Part shown: one piece after another, positions 8,411 to 17,198 of the stretch
How the letters are laid out: each line of letters starts with the position of its first letter
Numbering within the stretch: the first letter of the stretch is position 1
Translations under genes and position numbers: made by a program
NCBI RefSeq assembly: GCF_000016505.1
Contig: NC_009706.1
Span: 2,604,001-2,668,000, forward strand
DNA length: 64,000 nt
Origin: Clostridium kluyveri DSM 555
Lineage (GTDB): Bacteria > Bacillota > Clostridia > Clostridiales > Clostridiaceae
Direction: 5' to 3'
The notes under the pieces: generated by a model
The model's database searches: none
Seen by the model: only the letters and a program-made list of their open reading frames with translations
What the model was told of the DNA's origin: nothing

Positions 8411-8794
8411 CTAATCCATACAATTATTATTGAAACATGCTTTCCCTTTTCTTAAGTCATCACAATTAAGGCCACTTTCTTTATATTTTTTTAATCTTTG
8501 TAAATCCTTCTTACATTGTTCTAAGTTAACTGCATGTTTTCTTATGATTACATCTATAAATGAAAATTCTCTAATAGTAGCCTTATTTATTTTATAGTAC
8601 ACATATTTATTTACTTTATAGTAATCAACAATTTTGGCATTTGTAAGTTTTGTTAAATGCCTAGAAGCGTTAGATTGACTAATATTAAGAACAGTTTCCA
8701 TTTCGCAAACACATAATTCTCCATCTTTAAGTATATTTAATATTCTCATGCGTGTTTCATCTGCCAATGCTTTTATCACCTGTATTAAATTCAC
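8411..8794 (-). CDS. arsR: ArsR/SmtB family arsenite-responsive repressor
   Basis: A 127-residue winged-helix metalloregulator. [20 protein letters not shown] opens the domain, ELCVCEME is the alpha-3 metal site (CxC binding As(III)/Sb(III)), and [22 protein letters not shown] is the recognition helix and following strand. The Cys-containing tail ([16 protein letters not shown]) may add ligands. The GTG at 8794 with GGAGG 8 bases upstream is the best start; GTG codons at 8809 and 8803 are also in frame. First gene of the ars operon. The operator at 8813-8840 overlaps its promoter. Confidence 0.92.
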   Translation of the reverse strand: MNLIQVIKALADETRMRILNILKDGELCVCEMETVLNISQSNASRHLTKLTNAKIVDYYKVNKYVYYKINKATIREFSFIDVIIRKHAVNLEQCKKDLQRLKKYKESGLNCDDLRKGKACFNNNCMD

Positions 8795-8812
8795 TATATT
8801 CACCTCCACCTC

Positions 8813-8840
8813 ATATGATTATATTCAATTATAATCATAT
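8813..8840 (-). promoter_or_regulatory. ArsR operator overlapping the ars promoter
   Basis: Perfect 11-bp arms ATATGATTATA (8813-8823) and TATAATCATAT (8830-8840) around a 6-base centre. On the minus strand, TTGCAG, a 17-base spacer and TATGAT place the -10 inside this dyad, so ArsR would block polymerase until arsenite binds. Confidence 0.8.
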
Positions 8841-9184
8841 AAGATCTAATTCACTTCTGCAACCCATGGATTAATATTTTTTAATTATAAATTGTAGAAT
8901 ATAATAAAATTTTCAAATATTAAAAATAAAGATATGCTCTTATCCAAATTCTACAATACGTTCATAGCATACGTTACAAATAAAATCTAACAGAAAAACT
9001 CCTAGCAGACTTAGAAATAATTTCTATACATGATATAATATCATCAAGAAAATAAAGCATTTTTAGTTAGTCACCTTCCAGAATTTATCTCTCACAACAA
9101 ATTCTGAAGTAAAGGGGTCGAGAATTCCGCTAGTTTATACTATCACGCAAGGCTGAGCTTATAGTTTATATATTATTTCATTAA
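8841..9184. other. Gene-free spacer between ars operon and vat-like gene
   Basis: AT-rich, no ORF with an RBS, no strong hairpin seen. The left end carries the ars promoter -35 region (minus strand). Confidence 0.4.
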
Positions 9185-9805
9185 TTAATCTAAACCAGAT
9201 TCCAATGTCAGTTTTTCGAGATTATTAAATATCTTCTCTTCGTCCCAGTTCCACCATTGAAGCTCTAACAAAAATTCTATTTTTTCATCACTAAAACGTT
9301 TCCTAATAAATTTAGCAGGATTGCCTCCACAAATGGTATAAGGTTCAATATTCTCTACTACTGTTGAGTTAACAGCAATAATCGCACCATCACCAACTTT
9401 AACACCTGGCATAATAGTAACATTTTGACCAATCCAAACATCATTGCCAATTACTGTGTCTCCCTTAAAAGGAAGTTGTTCTATTGTAGGAGTCACTCTC
9501 TCCCATCCACATCCAAAGATATTAAACGGATAAGTTGTAATTCCATACATTCTATGATTTGCTCCGTTCATGATAAACTTAATACCTTCTGCAATTGCAC
9601 AAAACTTGCCTACTATGAGTTTATCCCCCAAAAATTCGTAGTGATGCTCTATATTATCATAAAATTTCTCTGGAGATTTTTTATTATCGCTATAATAAGT
9701 ATATTCTCCTATCTCAACATTGGGTCTTTTAGGTAGATTACTTATATAGCAAACTGTTTTTATGTTTTCATTTGGATATAGCTTTTTCTTATCTGGTCCA
9801 GTCAT
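9185..9805 (-). CDS. Vat-family streptogramin A O-acetyltransferase (xenobiotic acyltransferase)
   Basis: A 206-residue left-handed beta-helix acetyltransferase of the Vat/CatB group. It is strikingly like Vat enzymes, which acetylate group A streptogramins using acetyl-CoA: MNGANHRMYG carries the catalytic His (His82), followed by TYPFNIFGCGWE, LPFKGDTVIGNDVWIG (hexapeptide repeats), PGVKVGDGAIIAVNS and GGNPAKFIRKRF (coenzyme A site). AAAGGAGG precedes the ATG. It lies downstream of an ABC-F ribosome-protection gene in the same direction (48-base gap), so the pair would cover streptogramin A, and with ABC-F possibly lincosamides and pleuromutilins. Drug specificity is inferred from family resemblance only. 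Confidence 0.87.
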   Translation of the reverse strand: MTGPDKKKLYPNENIKTVCYISNLPKRPNVEIGEYTYYSDNKKSPEKFYDNIEHHYEFLGDKLIVGKFCAIAEGIKFIMNGANHRMYGITTYPFNIFGCGWERVTPTIEQLPFKGDTVIGNDVWIGQNVTIMPGVKVGDGAIIAVNSTVVENIEPYTICGGNPAKFIRKRFSDEKIEFLLELQWWNWDEEKIFNNLEKLTLESGLD

Positions 9806-9852
9806 AGAATTCTACCTCCTTTTTAATCTCTTATATACGCTGATAAATCAGT

Positions 9853-11315
9853 TTATCGAATTAAGTTCAATCTCTTATCTTTGATTTCATAAACCACATC
9901 AGCCACATTATCAATTAGTCTTTTGTCGTGGGTTATAAACACAATGGTTCCAGCATACCCTTTCATCAACATTTCCAAAGCCTCCAAACTTGACAGGTCA
10001 AGGAAATTACTCGGTTCATCCATTAACAAGATATTATACCTGCCTATAAGCATTTTAGCTAACAGCAATTTAATAATTTCGCCGCCGCTTAAAATAGATA
10101 ATCTTTTGCAGATATCATTTTGTACAAAACCCATAGAGAGCAGCACTGAACGTATTTCTGATACATTGTAATCACAATCCTCCTGCATAAATTCCATAAC
10201 CTCTCGATTACGGTTGTACTTATAACCATTTTGGGCAAAGTAACCTATTTCAGCCTTGGGTGAAATCGAAATACCCTCTTCATGTTTTAAGATCATTTGG
10301 ATTAAAGTTGTTTTTCCTGTACCATTACCGCCAGTCAGTGCCACCTTTGCTCCAAGTGGTATGCTAAAAGATGCCTTTTCAAACAATATCTTATCTTCGA
10401 ACCTTTTATTAATTTCTGTCCCATAAATCGGATGTGAATTATGAAGCTCCAATGCTTTACTCTGCCTGAAACGAATCCTACAAATGTCTTCTGGAGCTTC
10501 TACATCTCCTAAAGCTGCAATCCTATTTTCCATAGACTTCGCAGCATTATACAATGTCTTTTGCTTACTTCCCATTGTTTTCTGATGGGCCAAACGTCCA
10601 CCGCTTTCAGAATTATTTTTCTTGCCGGCACCTTTTGCTTTCTGTTCTATTTTACGTGCCTGTTTTCGCTTTTCTTCAGCAGCCTGTTTCAGCCGGTCAC
10701 GTTCTGCAACAAATCGTTCGTATTTTGCAGCCTGGCTTTTATTTTCTTCTTTTTTCTGACGAAGATAATCAGAATAGTTTCCCCAATACTCTGTGATTTT
10801 GCCGTCTTTCAATTCCCATATTTTATCTACCACCTTGTCAAGGAAATAGCGATCATGGCTAATAACTAGCAATGCACCGGAAAAATATTTTAACTGTCCG
10901 ATTAAAAAATCGATTCCTTCACGGTCTAAATGGCTGGTAGGTTCATCTGCCAAAAGACCATGTACCTGCGCTGAAAGAGCCTGTGCTATTTTAAGTCTTG
11001 TTTCTTCACCACCACTCATGGTCTGTACTTCTAATTGCTCAACACCAAGTTTTCCTATAAGTACAAAATCTTTTTCCCCCTGCAAAGTTACTTCATCCAA
11101 CTGAGGGATATATGCAAATCCCCCAAAACGATTGATTTTACATCCCGGGGGAGTTAATTCCCTCAAAAGTACCTTGAGTAAGGTACTTTTTCCTGCACCA
11201 TTTGCTCCCACCAAACCAATACGATCATAATCATATAATTCTATTCATCTATATCTAAAACATCACGCCCTGTGTATTCCACACGAAGATCTTTTGCTCT
11301 TATTATTAATTCCAT
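9853..11315 (-). pseudogene. ABC-F ribosomal protection ATPase, one-base frameshift near N-terminus
   Basis: Twin-ATPase ABC-F protein of the antibiotic-resistance type (Lsa/Vga/CplR-like), which binds the ribosomal E site and dislodges PLSA drugs. Domain 1: [40 protein letters not shown] charged linker (about 150-230) is followed by domain 2: [40 protein letters not shown]. The true N-terminus (MELIIRAKDLRVEYTGRDVL...) starts at an ATG at 11315 behind AGGAGAGGAA but meets TAG at 11243-11241; adding one T there restores [18 protein letters not shown]. The remaining frame from 11214 has no RBS and lacks the first strands, so as written the gene is probably non-functional, unless the missing base is a sequencing error. 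Confidence 0.85.
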
Positions 11316-11332
11316 TTCCTCTCCTCCTGTCT

Positions 11333-11381
11333 AAAATCGCACGTTTTCATTTACCTGTTCGCAGGGAAAACCCTGCGATTT
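11333..11381 (-). promoter_or_regulatory. Attenuator with mutually exclusive hairpins before the ABC-F gene
   Basis: On the minus strand TCGCAGGG-TTTT-CCCTGCGA (11378-11359) is a strong hairpin. Its 5' arm overlaps AAATCGCA (11381-11374), which can instead pair with TGCGATTTT (11341-11333) to form a longer, U-tailed structure. The two cannot coexist. With a leader peptide just upstream, this is the layout of ribosome-mediated attenuation known for ABC-F and Erm resistance genes. Confidence 0.65.
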
Positions 11382-11393
11382 AAGCAGGAAGGA

Positions 11394-11414
11394 TTATATG
11401 AAAATATAATACAT
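11394..11414 (-). CDS. Six-codon leader peptide (MYYIFI) of the ABC-F gene
   Basis: ATG followed by Tyr-Tyr-Ile-Phe-Ile and TAA, behind a strong AAGGAGGAA site 5 bases upstream. It lies 13 bases before the first attenuator arm. A drug-stalled ribosome here would shift the pairing downstream. The hydrophobic/aromatic composition fits drug-sensitive nascent peptides. It is too short for homology; the call rests on RBS and context. Confidence 0.6.
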   Translation of the reverse strand: MYYIFI

Positions 11415-11525
11415 AAATGTTCCTCCTTGAAAAACTATCTTCTTTAAATATTATTTATACACATATTCTCAAATCCATCTCATTTATTAATTCGATGTGA
11501 ATTCCTAAAAATGACCATTCAACGT

Positions 11526-11565
11526 AAAAAAGGCTGCAAATGAACATAATTCACCTGCAACCCTT
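11526..11565 (-). terminator. Strong intrinsic terminator upstream of the ABC-F leader
   Basis: A 16-bp stem with G-U pairs (11565-11550 with 11544-11529), 5-base loop and a T-run (11530-11526) on the minus strand. No credible gene ends here. It may terminate a long ABC-F leader transcript or a decayed upstream gene. Confidence 0.65.
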
Positions 11566-12164
11566 ATATCTCTATAAAAACATAGAACATCAAAAACTAC
11601 AATAAGGCGGTTACACTTAGTGTTGATAATAGGATACAATAATGGTATATGAGTGTTCATTGTAAGAATCCAAAAATAAAGTACAACAAATAAATCTAAA
11701 ACTATAGGCTTTTTCACCTTATCTTTTATTTAGTTATTTGTATTAAATTAAATAACAGAGTCTCATTTTAACAATAAACATTCTTATACCTCTTTTCTAA
11801 ATATTTATTTCAATATAACACATATAAAAATGATTATCAATATGCTCCTATTTCCTCAACGCAGTCCTACGGCACTCCACATGCATTGAACGGTTAAAAA
11901 AGATGCCGCTTGAATCTAGCACCCCCTTGGGGGAAGGCTATCTTCATGAAAAAAATTGACCCTCAAATTCAATTTTATCGGGCAAAATACAACACCTTCG
12001 TTTCATATTGCACGGCCGAGATTTTTATTGGACATCAAATAGTTGTATGGCTTAACACTTTAATCTCATAAATCAAAAATTGTAAGCAATAAAACCCTTA
12101 AATGCTCTTTGCGTTTGAATGAACTATGTTGATAACTATTTATTGCAATTGCTTTCTGAACACT
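11566..12164. other. Gene-free, decayed stretch between ABC-F leader and IS3 element
   Basis: No supported ORF. At 11918-11939 lies a GC-rich imperfect palindrome, AGCACCCCCTTGGG then GGAAGGCT, of the kind bound by MerR-family regulators, behind a TTGAAT box (11910-11915); no MerR gene is present. The segment from 11855 to 12110 is more GC-rich and repeat-free and is probably residue of an older insertion. Confidence 0.3.
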
Positions 12165-12227
12165 GAATTTTCGGATTAACCCCCTCGTTTTGGACAGAAT
12201 CTAATAAATTCTTCATTTCTATTAAAT

Positions 12228-13190
12228 TTAGACCCTTATTTGAATGTTTGTTAGGTTTTCTTCAAAATAAAGGTTATAAAATTCATGTGGAGCCATAAAT
12301 CTTAAACTTGAATGTAATCTCCTATTATTGTAGAATTCCATAAATTCATTTACTATTTTGTATGCTTCTCCATAGCTTTGAAATTCATTAATTTTTAAAC
12401 ACTCATCCTCAAGTATTCTGTGAAATGATTCTACATGTGCGTTTTTATTTGGCGTCTTCACTGGTATTCTCTCATGTTCAATTTTAAGTTCTTCACAGCA
12501 TTCATCAAATTTATGACTTATAAACTGGGGTCCGTTGTCTGTTCTTATTACTGGCTTTTTAGAGTCTTCCTCAAACAAGTTTCTTCTTATTAAGCACTTC
12601 CTCAGTAGTGCTGCAGCATCTTTAGCCTCACAGTGTAAACCCATGTGGTAATCTATAATGCTCCTATCAAAGATATCAATTAAATTTAGTAAGTAGAAGA
12701 ATTTATCCTCACCTTCTATATAGCCATATTTTATATCCATTTCCCATAGTTGATTTGAGCCTGTTATAGTTCTGTTAATTGCAATATTTCTCTTTATTTT
12801 AGTTCTAATTATTCTCTGATCTTTAAGTATTCTGAGCTCTTTGCAAAGCCGATAAACCTTCTTATGATTAATCACAAGATTACAATATTTTCTTAAATGG
12901 TAAGTTATTTTTCTATATCCATAGTTAATAGCATCCCCGTCAATGGCCTCCAAAATAAATTCCTTAATCTGATCATCGCATACTTTCTCACCATCTCTGT
13001 TTATACTATATCCTTTTGGCTTTCCACCTTTAGGCCTAGTCTTTTCTTTGCCTTCTACACTTAAATTATAGTAATATGTTGATCTTCCGAGTTTAACTAC
13101 TTTAAGTACAAATACTGCATTGTATCCTTGCTCTATATACTTTTTAGCTATTTCTACTTTTTCCTTAATTGAGGGTTTGATTTTTTTATT
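12228..13190 (-). CDS. IS3-family transposase OrfB (made as OrfAB by -1 frameshift)
   Basis: The DDE integrase-core half of the transposase. Reading back from the stop, the frame is open to the A7 slippery run at 13187-13181, where it continues orfA in the -1 frame (…KKIKPSIKEKVEIAKKYI), so it needs no start codon of its own. The catalytic triad is visible: first Asp in NQLWEMDIKYGYI, second Asp in IRTDNGPQFIS, Glu in NKNAHVESFHRILEDEC. The upstream part contains the HTH_21-like DGDAINYGYRKITYHLRK. Programmed frameshifting at A-AAA-AAA is standard for this family. A TTG at 12953 gives a shorter stand-alone form. Confidence 0.87.
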   Translation of the reverse strand, partial: NKKIKPSIKEKVEIAKKYIEQGYNAVFVLKVVKLGRSTYYYNLSVEGKEKTRPKGGKPKGYSINRDGEKVCDDQIKEFILEAIDGDAINYGYRKITYHLRKYCNLVINHKKVYRLCKELRILKDQRIIRTKIKRNIAINRTITGSNQLWEMDIKYGYIEGEDKFFYLLNLIDIFDRSIIDYHMGLHCEAKDAAALLRKCLIRRNLFEEDSKKPVIRTDNGPQFISHKFDECCEELKIEHERIPVKTPNKNAHVESFHRILEDECLKINEFQSYGEAYKIVNEFMEFYNNRRLHSSLRFMAPHEFYNLYFEENLTNIQIRV

Positions 13191-13483
13191 AAATCTCTAA
13201 GAATTGCTATTTCTAAATCTTTTTCTCCTAACAATTTTTTTAGATGATCATTTTCTTTTGTTACCTCTGTCAGCTCATTTTCAAGTTCTTTTTCTCCCTC
13301 AACTAAAGCTTTTCTACCAGGCTTAATTTTAATCTCATCCTTATCCTTAGAATTCCTTATCCACGTAAATATAGTTGATTTTGAGAGCCCATGTCTCCTT
13401 GATACCAGTGAAACATTTCCTACTTCTTTCACTTCTCTTAATACCTCTTCTTTTAATTCTTTCGTATAACTTTTTCCTTTCAT
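13154..13483 (-). CDS. IS3-family transposase OrfA (HTH subunit)
   Basis: A 109-residue OrfA. The HTH (VSLVSRRHGLSKSTIFTWI) sits at about residues 24-44, and a leucine-zipper-like helix (LENELTEVTKENDHLKKLLGE...) follows for oligomerisation. It ends shortly after the A7 slippery site used to make OrfAB. It binds the IS ends and can repress transposition when made alone. Confidence 0.88.
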   Translation of the reverse strand: MKGKSYTKELKEEVLREVKEVGNVSLVSRRHGLSKSTIFTWIRNSKDKDEIKIKPGRKALVEGEKELENELTEVTKENDHLKKLLGEKDLEIAILRDLIKKSNPQLRKK

Positions 13484-13758
13484 AGTTTACCTCCAATCAC
13501 TTTCTACATTATAATAAATATAGATGTAATGGTCCAAACCTATTTAGGGGCTTAAGAGTTTTGATAATCGCTTTTTATACTTTTGAAGAAACAAGCATAC
13601 CCACTCGGGGTCAACTTTGCTGTAATATCTGGAGCTCTAGCTCATCATTTTATCAAAGAAAAACTCGTCCGTGTCAAAGTCGTTACAGATAATTTCCACT
13701 AACCATTCTGTATGGTTCGGTTATTTATATCCAACGGCATGTCTTAAGACAATATTGT

Positions 13759-14152
13759 TCATACTTGTTTCCAAAAGTATCTTTCAGGCGGGCCTATTCT
13801 ATGGGGATTACCATCTAATTGAGGTAAGCAAACAAGAGCAGTAATACAATGATCGGTCAAATTTGGACGAGAATACCGGCGCTAAAGTAAGCCCTACATA
13901 CATCGGGTTTCGATTAAACCGACAAGGGCCGGTCGTCACCAGTATTGCCGATATTTCTCCTGGAACAGTTGTAGTACGTACTTTATGAAAAATAATCAGC
14001 CCCCATGCTGCAACAATCGTACCAATAATGAAAAAGACAATACCGATTTTAAACACTACCTCTGAAGAAATATTACTAGGAAAAAGCAGCTGCAGATCTA
14101 ATCCAACAAGATAAGTTAAAACAAAAACCCATAAAACAGGAACACGCAACAA
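13759..14152 (-). pseudogene. Isoprenylcysteine carboxyl methyltransferase-family protein, decayed
   Basis: Fragment of an ICMT/PEMT-like integral membrane methyltransferase. Three hydrophobic segments are followed by the family signature TGPCRFNRNPMYVGL. The frame then departs into unrelated sequence (ending at 13808); the conserved continuation (…GPPERYFWKQ, compare the family's PEERYL) reappears in another frame down to a stop at 13759. There is no RBS before its TTG start. It follows the HAAS/PadR operon by 26 bases and shares its higher GC content. DNA between it and the IS element (13561-13758) is also decayed and without genes. Confidence 0.65.
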
Positions 14153-14177
14153 AAATTACAGTAGACTCTTAACTTTG

Positions 14178-15194
14178 CTATTTCTTTTTTTCATGCACCC
14201 CATACCGGAATGTGCGGAATAACGTATGCGCTGTTTCAGAAACGAATGAGAAGATGATAAGTCCAATAACGACTTTTGCACCTATGATCACCGGCTGAAC
14301 AGGATTAAAATTTGCTGGGAGCGTAATAAAACCGGCGTTTGCGAGCTGCTGTACAAATGCCTGATTCCAAATTTTGAAGTTAGAAAAGGGGATCAGAGCC
14401 AGGATAAGTGCAGCTATACCCAAAGCCGTGTTCATGATCATCAATTTAAGGTTGTATCGACCGATGACCATCTTCAGGATCTCTTTGACAATTCCTATTC
14501 CGAAACAGATATCAATGAGCCAGAGATAGCCGTGCAGGACGCTGGGGTTAAATATCTGAATGAGGACACCGTTGTTCTTAGGCAGATAGAAATCGAACTG
14601 ACCTGCAGCAAAGTTAAAAAAAATAAAGAAGATAACAATGAAAACAATGCTTACGATTGGCTCGGAGCGTTTAAATGCCGCTTCTTTTATAGGGAGCTCA
14701 GGCAAATCGACGAGGTCCCAATTATCCCTTTTCCATTTTTTTGCAACGATGTCCACAGCAAAGTGCTCTATGAGTGCGAAAACTGCTGTCAGCCATGCAA
14801 ACGCCTGAATAACAGCATCCAGTATTTCTCCCAGTGTCGAGCCGATGATCGTCCCGATGATAAGCTCCGGTGCGGAAACATAGCGGACGATCGATGCCAC
14901 GAGCATAGCCAGCGCGACAGCAGGAAGGGCAATCTTCAGCAACGTAATATACTTATCAAAGAGTTCCGGACCGATAATATAACGCGGCCGTCCCGAATAT
15001 TTTGCGGCAAGTTTGGCAGGCTCACCGAGAGTTCTTAGTACAACCTCTATATCATTATCCGTAGCCTCACGCTCTCCCGTTTGTTCGGCAATCATATCCT
15101 CAATCAGGCCACGTAACTCCTTTGCTATATCCTCCCGCTGTTTTTCGGGCAAATGCCTAGTAACGGCGTAAATGTATCGTTCAATCATTTCCAT
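14178..15194 (-). CDS. HAAS-domain (DUF1700-like) membrane protein
   Basis: A 338-residue protein with an N-terminal HAAS-type signalling domain (about residues 1-75: YIYAVTRHLPEKQREDIAKEL, then TLGEPAKLAAKYSGRPRYIIG) and about six membrane helices. HAAS proteins are usually encoded with a PadR regulator and respond to it. Start at the ATG at 15194 (GGGAG 8 bases upstream, inside padR); it overlaps padR by 14 bases, so translation is coupled. Codon use is clearly GC-richer than neighbours, suggesting recent acquisition together with padR. The biochemical role is not known. Confidence 0.8.
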   Translation of the reverse strand: MEMIERYIYAVTRHLPEKQREDIAKELRGLIEDMIAEQTGEREATDNDIEVVLRTLGEPAKLAAKYSGRPRYIIGPELFDKYITLLKIALPAVALAMLVASIVRYVSAPELIIGTIIGSTLGEILDAVIQAFAWLTAVFALIEHFAVDIVAKKWKRDNWDLVDLPELPIKEAAFKRSEPIVSIVFIVIFFIFFNFAAGQFDFYLPKNNGVLIQIFNPSVLHGYLWLIDICFGIGIVKEILKMVIGRYNLKLMIMNTALGIAALILALIPFSNFKIWNQAFVQQLANAGFITLPANFNPVQPVIIGAKVVIGLIIFSFVSETAHTLFRTFRYGVHEKKK

Positions 15195-15543
15195 CAGGTT
15201 CACTCCCATTTTCGTTTATTAGTTTCTCCATGTTTTCCGTCATAACAGTCCATTCTGAGCAGAGCTTTTGATAGACAGTTCTGCCAATATCGCTCATAAC
15301 GTAATATTTGCGTGGTTTAGAACCGCTAGTCTCCCAGTTACTGCGCAGCAGCTCCTGCTTTTCCAAACGACGGAGCAGAGGATAAAGCGTACCCGCGTCT
15401 ACCGGAAATCCTTTTTCCTGAAGGCTTTGCATGAGGGAATATCCATACTGGGGCTCATTAAGCTGACTGAGCACACCCAGGACAACAGTACCACGCCGCA
15501 ACTCCATGATAAGGCTTGAAAAAATATCTGACTGATCAGACAT
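15181..15543 (-). CDS. PadR family transcriptional regulator
   Basis: A 120-residue PadR winged-helix repressor: RRGTVVLGVLSQLNEPQYGYSLMQSL and FPVDAGTLYPLLRRLEKQELL are the classic PadR DNA-binding core, GSKPRKYYVMSDIGR the wing, and a short helix follows for dimerisation. Start at 15543 with AGAGGTGAT upstream. First gene of the PadR-HAAS operon, driven by a strong promoter (15586-15591 / 15562-15567). It probably autoregulates. Confidence 0.9.
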   Translation of the reverse strand: MSDQSDIFSSLIMELRRGTVVLGVLSQLNEPQYGYSLMQSLQEKGFPVDAGTLYPLLRRLEKQELLRSNWETSGSKPRKYYVMSDIGRTVYQKLCSEWTVMTENMEKLINENGSEPDGND

Positions 15544-15561
15544 ACTATCACCTCTGCAGAT

Positions 15562-15591
15562 ATTATACTGTATGGCACACACTATTGTCAA
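15562..15591 (-). promoter_or_regulatory. Sigma-A promoter of the PadR-HAAS operon
   Basis: Minus strand TTGACA (15591-15586), 18-base spacer, TATAAT (15567-15562). Both hexamers are perfect. Confidence 0.8.
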
Positions 15592-15731
15592 TATATCAAT
15601 ATTTGGAGATTTTTATATAGTGCAATAGATCATAATTAGAACTATCAAGGTAATATTATTGCCGTTAAAGCATTTACAATTAAAATCTACCCGCTAAATA
15701 AAAGAAGGTCGATTGCATACAATAGGTTTTT

Positions 15732-15890
15732 TCAACATAGTTGAAAGCCAATAAACAAATTATATTTGCAACACAGGGTGGGATATAAAACATTAAGTTT
15801 TAAAGCAGGACGTACGCCATCACGGGTTAGACTGACATTCGCATAGCTGTGAATACTGCAACTTGAATCGATAAAAACGCACACGAAGGC
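15732..15890 (-). pseudogene. C-terminal scrap of a DUF6273-like repeat protein
   Basis: An open frame without a start reads …SYANVSLTRDGVRPALKLN, which matches the closing motif of DUF6273-type domains (GVRPALKLN), and ends at a stop at 15732. Only about 45 residues remain, so it is a gene remnant. The rest of 15592-16096 carries nothing I can support. Confidence 0.4.
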
Positions 15891-16096
15891 TTGTTTTCTT
15901 GTGTTCTATGCCAGCACTAGGAACAGCCAACTTCTTCGCCGTTTCTAATGATATAGTTATCTTTGTTCATTTTATCCTATATATAATAAGCTGTATCCAT
16001 TGATTTTTTGCGTTTTGACAAAATCAATGGGAAAGTTGAGTAAATAATCTTTATTATGTAGATTTTATGGGGAGCCATTTTAGGTGGAGCGTAAAT

Positions 16097-16375
16097 TTAT
16101 ACATTTTCGCAATGTAAAATTTTTATGTCTTTGATAATTATTGCAGATTCAATATGATACATCGTAAATTTTTGAAGCAAAGTTCCAACCAATCCTTTTT
16201 TAAGCTCAAGAAAGTCCTTGGAAAGTGTTTCACTATCAAACAACACAAACTGCGTATTGTTTTCTGCTAATGCAGTAATTATGTCTAAAATATTTCTTTC
16301 TGTTTCAAGTTTAGTTTCTGAATCATTAAAATGAACATAACTTATTTCATTATTGCTATTTACGGTATACTTCAT
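16097..16375 (-). pseudogene. DUF4180-like protein, C-terminally truncated
   Basis: 92 residues. The middle (FVLFDSETLSKDFLELKKGLVGTLLQKFTMYH, in part) fits DUF4180, a small domain of unknown function of about 110-120 residues. After SAIIIKD the sequence departs and stops, lacking the last conserved strand and helix, so it is probably truncated by rearrangement with the following fragment. No convincing RBS. Confidence 0.45.
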
Positions 16376-16420
16376 TATTCCATAGTTGTAGGAGAAAGCT
16401 TTATTGGATATGGGGAAATT

Positions 16421-16849
16421 ATGTTAGCTGATATTACTGGAGATGGTACTCCCGAGATAATATCCACAGCACTAAGTGGTGGTAGTAGTGGAAATGAATC
16501 TTGTGATGTAGAGACTATGCATGAAAGTAGTTTAACAAAAGTAGATAACTATAATGAAGGAGAAAGACCTGGATTAGATGATGAAGCCATTAGTCAAGAT
16601 AATTTCTCATTTCAATTAAATGGCTATGATACATTTAATATGTATTCAAAAAATTTTGATAAAAGTTGTTCAGTAGATTTGACAGGAGATTTATCAATGC
16701 AAAATGCTAAGGACTGGGGGACAGAAGTACAGGCTTGGATGGGACATGATCCTATATATACTTTATATAATATGGATAATAGTGGTGTATATGGATTAAA
16801 AGTATATGAAGATGTATCTGGCAGTTGTCACGCTGATTCGTTAGGCTGA
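16421..16849 (+). pseudogene. FG-GAP/VCBS-type protein fragment
   Basis: The residues MLADITGDGTPEIISTAL form a calcium-binding DxTGDG-x2-E loop as in FG-GAP/VCBS repeats; the rest is a polar, low-charge secreted-type sequence. The frame is open back to 16331, but that part is antisense to the DUF4180 fragment and has no family resemblance, so the natural N-terminus is missing. A weak GGGGAA precedes the ATG at 16421. Most likely a broken surface-protein gene. Confidence 0.4.
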
Positions 16850-17198
16850 TTTTATGCTTATTATAAATATGAAAATAGTGTGATGAAACTTATAAATATA
16901 GATTTTAATAGTCCCTACCCTATAACAGAAAATTAGAATTGTATTGAAATAAAAATTAATATAATTTTTATCTTCAAACTCACATTTCTTAATAAACTTA
17001 TTGCTAGATAAAGTTTTAAGTTTATCCAAACCTTCTCACTTCAGCCTTCATCTTTAATATAGGTAGGACACCCCTGTCCTCTATTGGGATTAGCAAACGG
17101 TCCCAATTTTTTAAATTCTACATTTGATAGCGGTGTAAAACCATCTGAAAATTCAGCAAACGTTCAAATACTTATTTCCTTAAATTACTCATACCTCT
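16850..17198. other. Gene-free stretch
   Basis: AT-rich with no supported ORF. Between about 17040 and 17165 the minus strand holds a short open frame (GPFANPNRGQGCPTYI) without a start, probably another gene scrap of unknown origin. Confidence 0.3.

Larger units (their letters stand above)
12165..13560 (-). mobile_element. IS3-family (IS150-like) insertion sequence
   Basis: About 1.39 kb, with overlapping orfA and orfB and imperfect terminal inverted repeats. The left end reads TTAACCCCCT...TTTTGGAC (12176-12194) and the right end, on the other strand, TTAAGCCCCT...GTTTGGACC (13554-13531). The TTGGACAG-like core is typical of IS150 relatives. Exact tips and a target duplication could not be fixed. 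All catalytic residues and the frameshift site are intact, so it may still be mobile. Confidence 0.8.

Noticed and set aside
11505-11717. 70-codon minus-strand ORF upstream of the ABC-F leader
   Set aside because: Its end lies inside a strong intrinsic terminator and it has no good RBS; more likely leader or decayed DNA.
12953-13190. Gap between IS3 orfA and orfB as evidence of a broken transposase
   Set aside because: The orfB frame is open through the gap and joins orfA at an A7 slippery site in the -1 frame, as expected for an intact element.
14532-15038. 168-codon + strand ORF
   Set aside because: Antisense to the HAAS membrane protein; Cys/Arg-rich composition typical of a shadow frame.
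16841-17029. 62-codon minus-strand ORF
   Set aside because: Low-complexity Ile/Phe/Lys composition from AT-rich DNA, no RBS, no motif.
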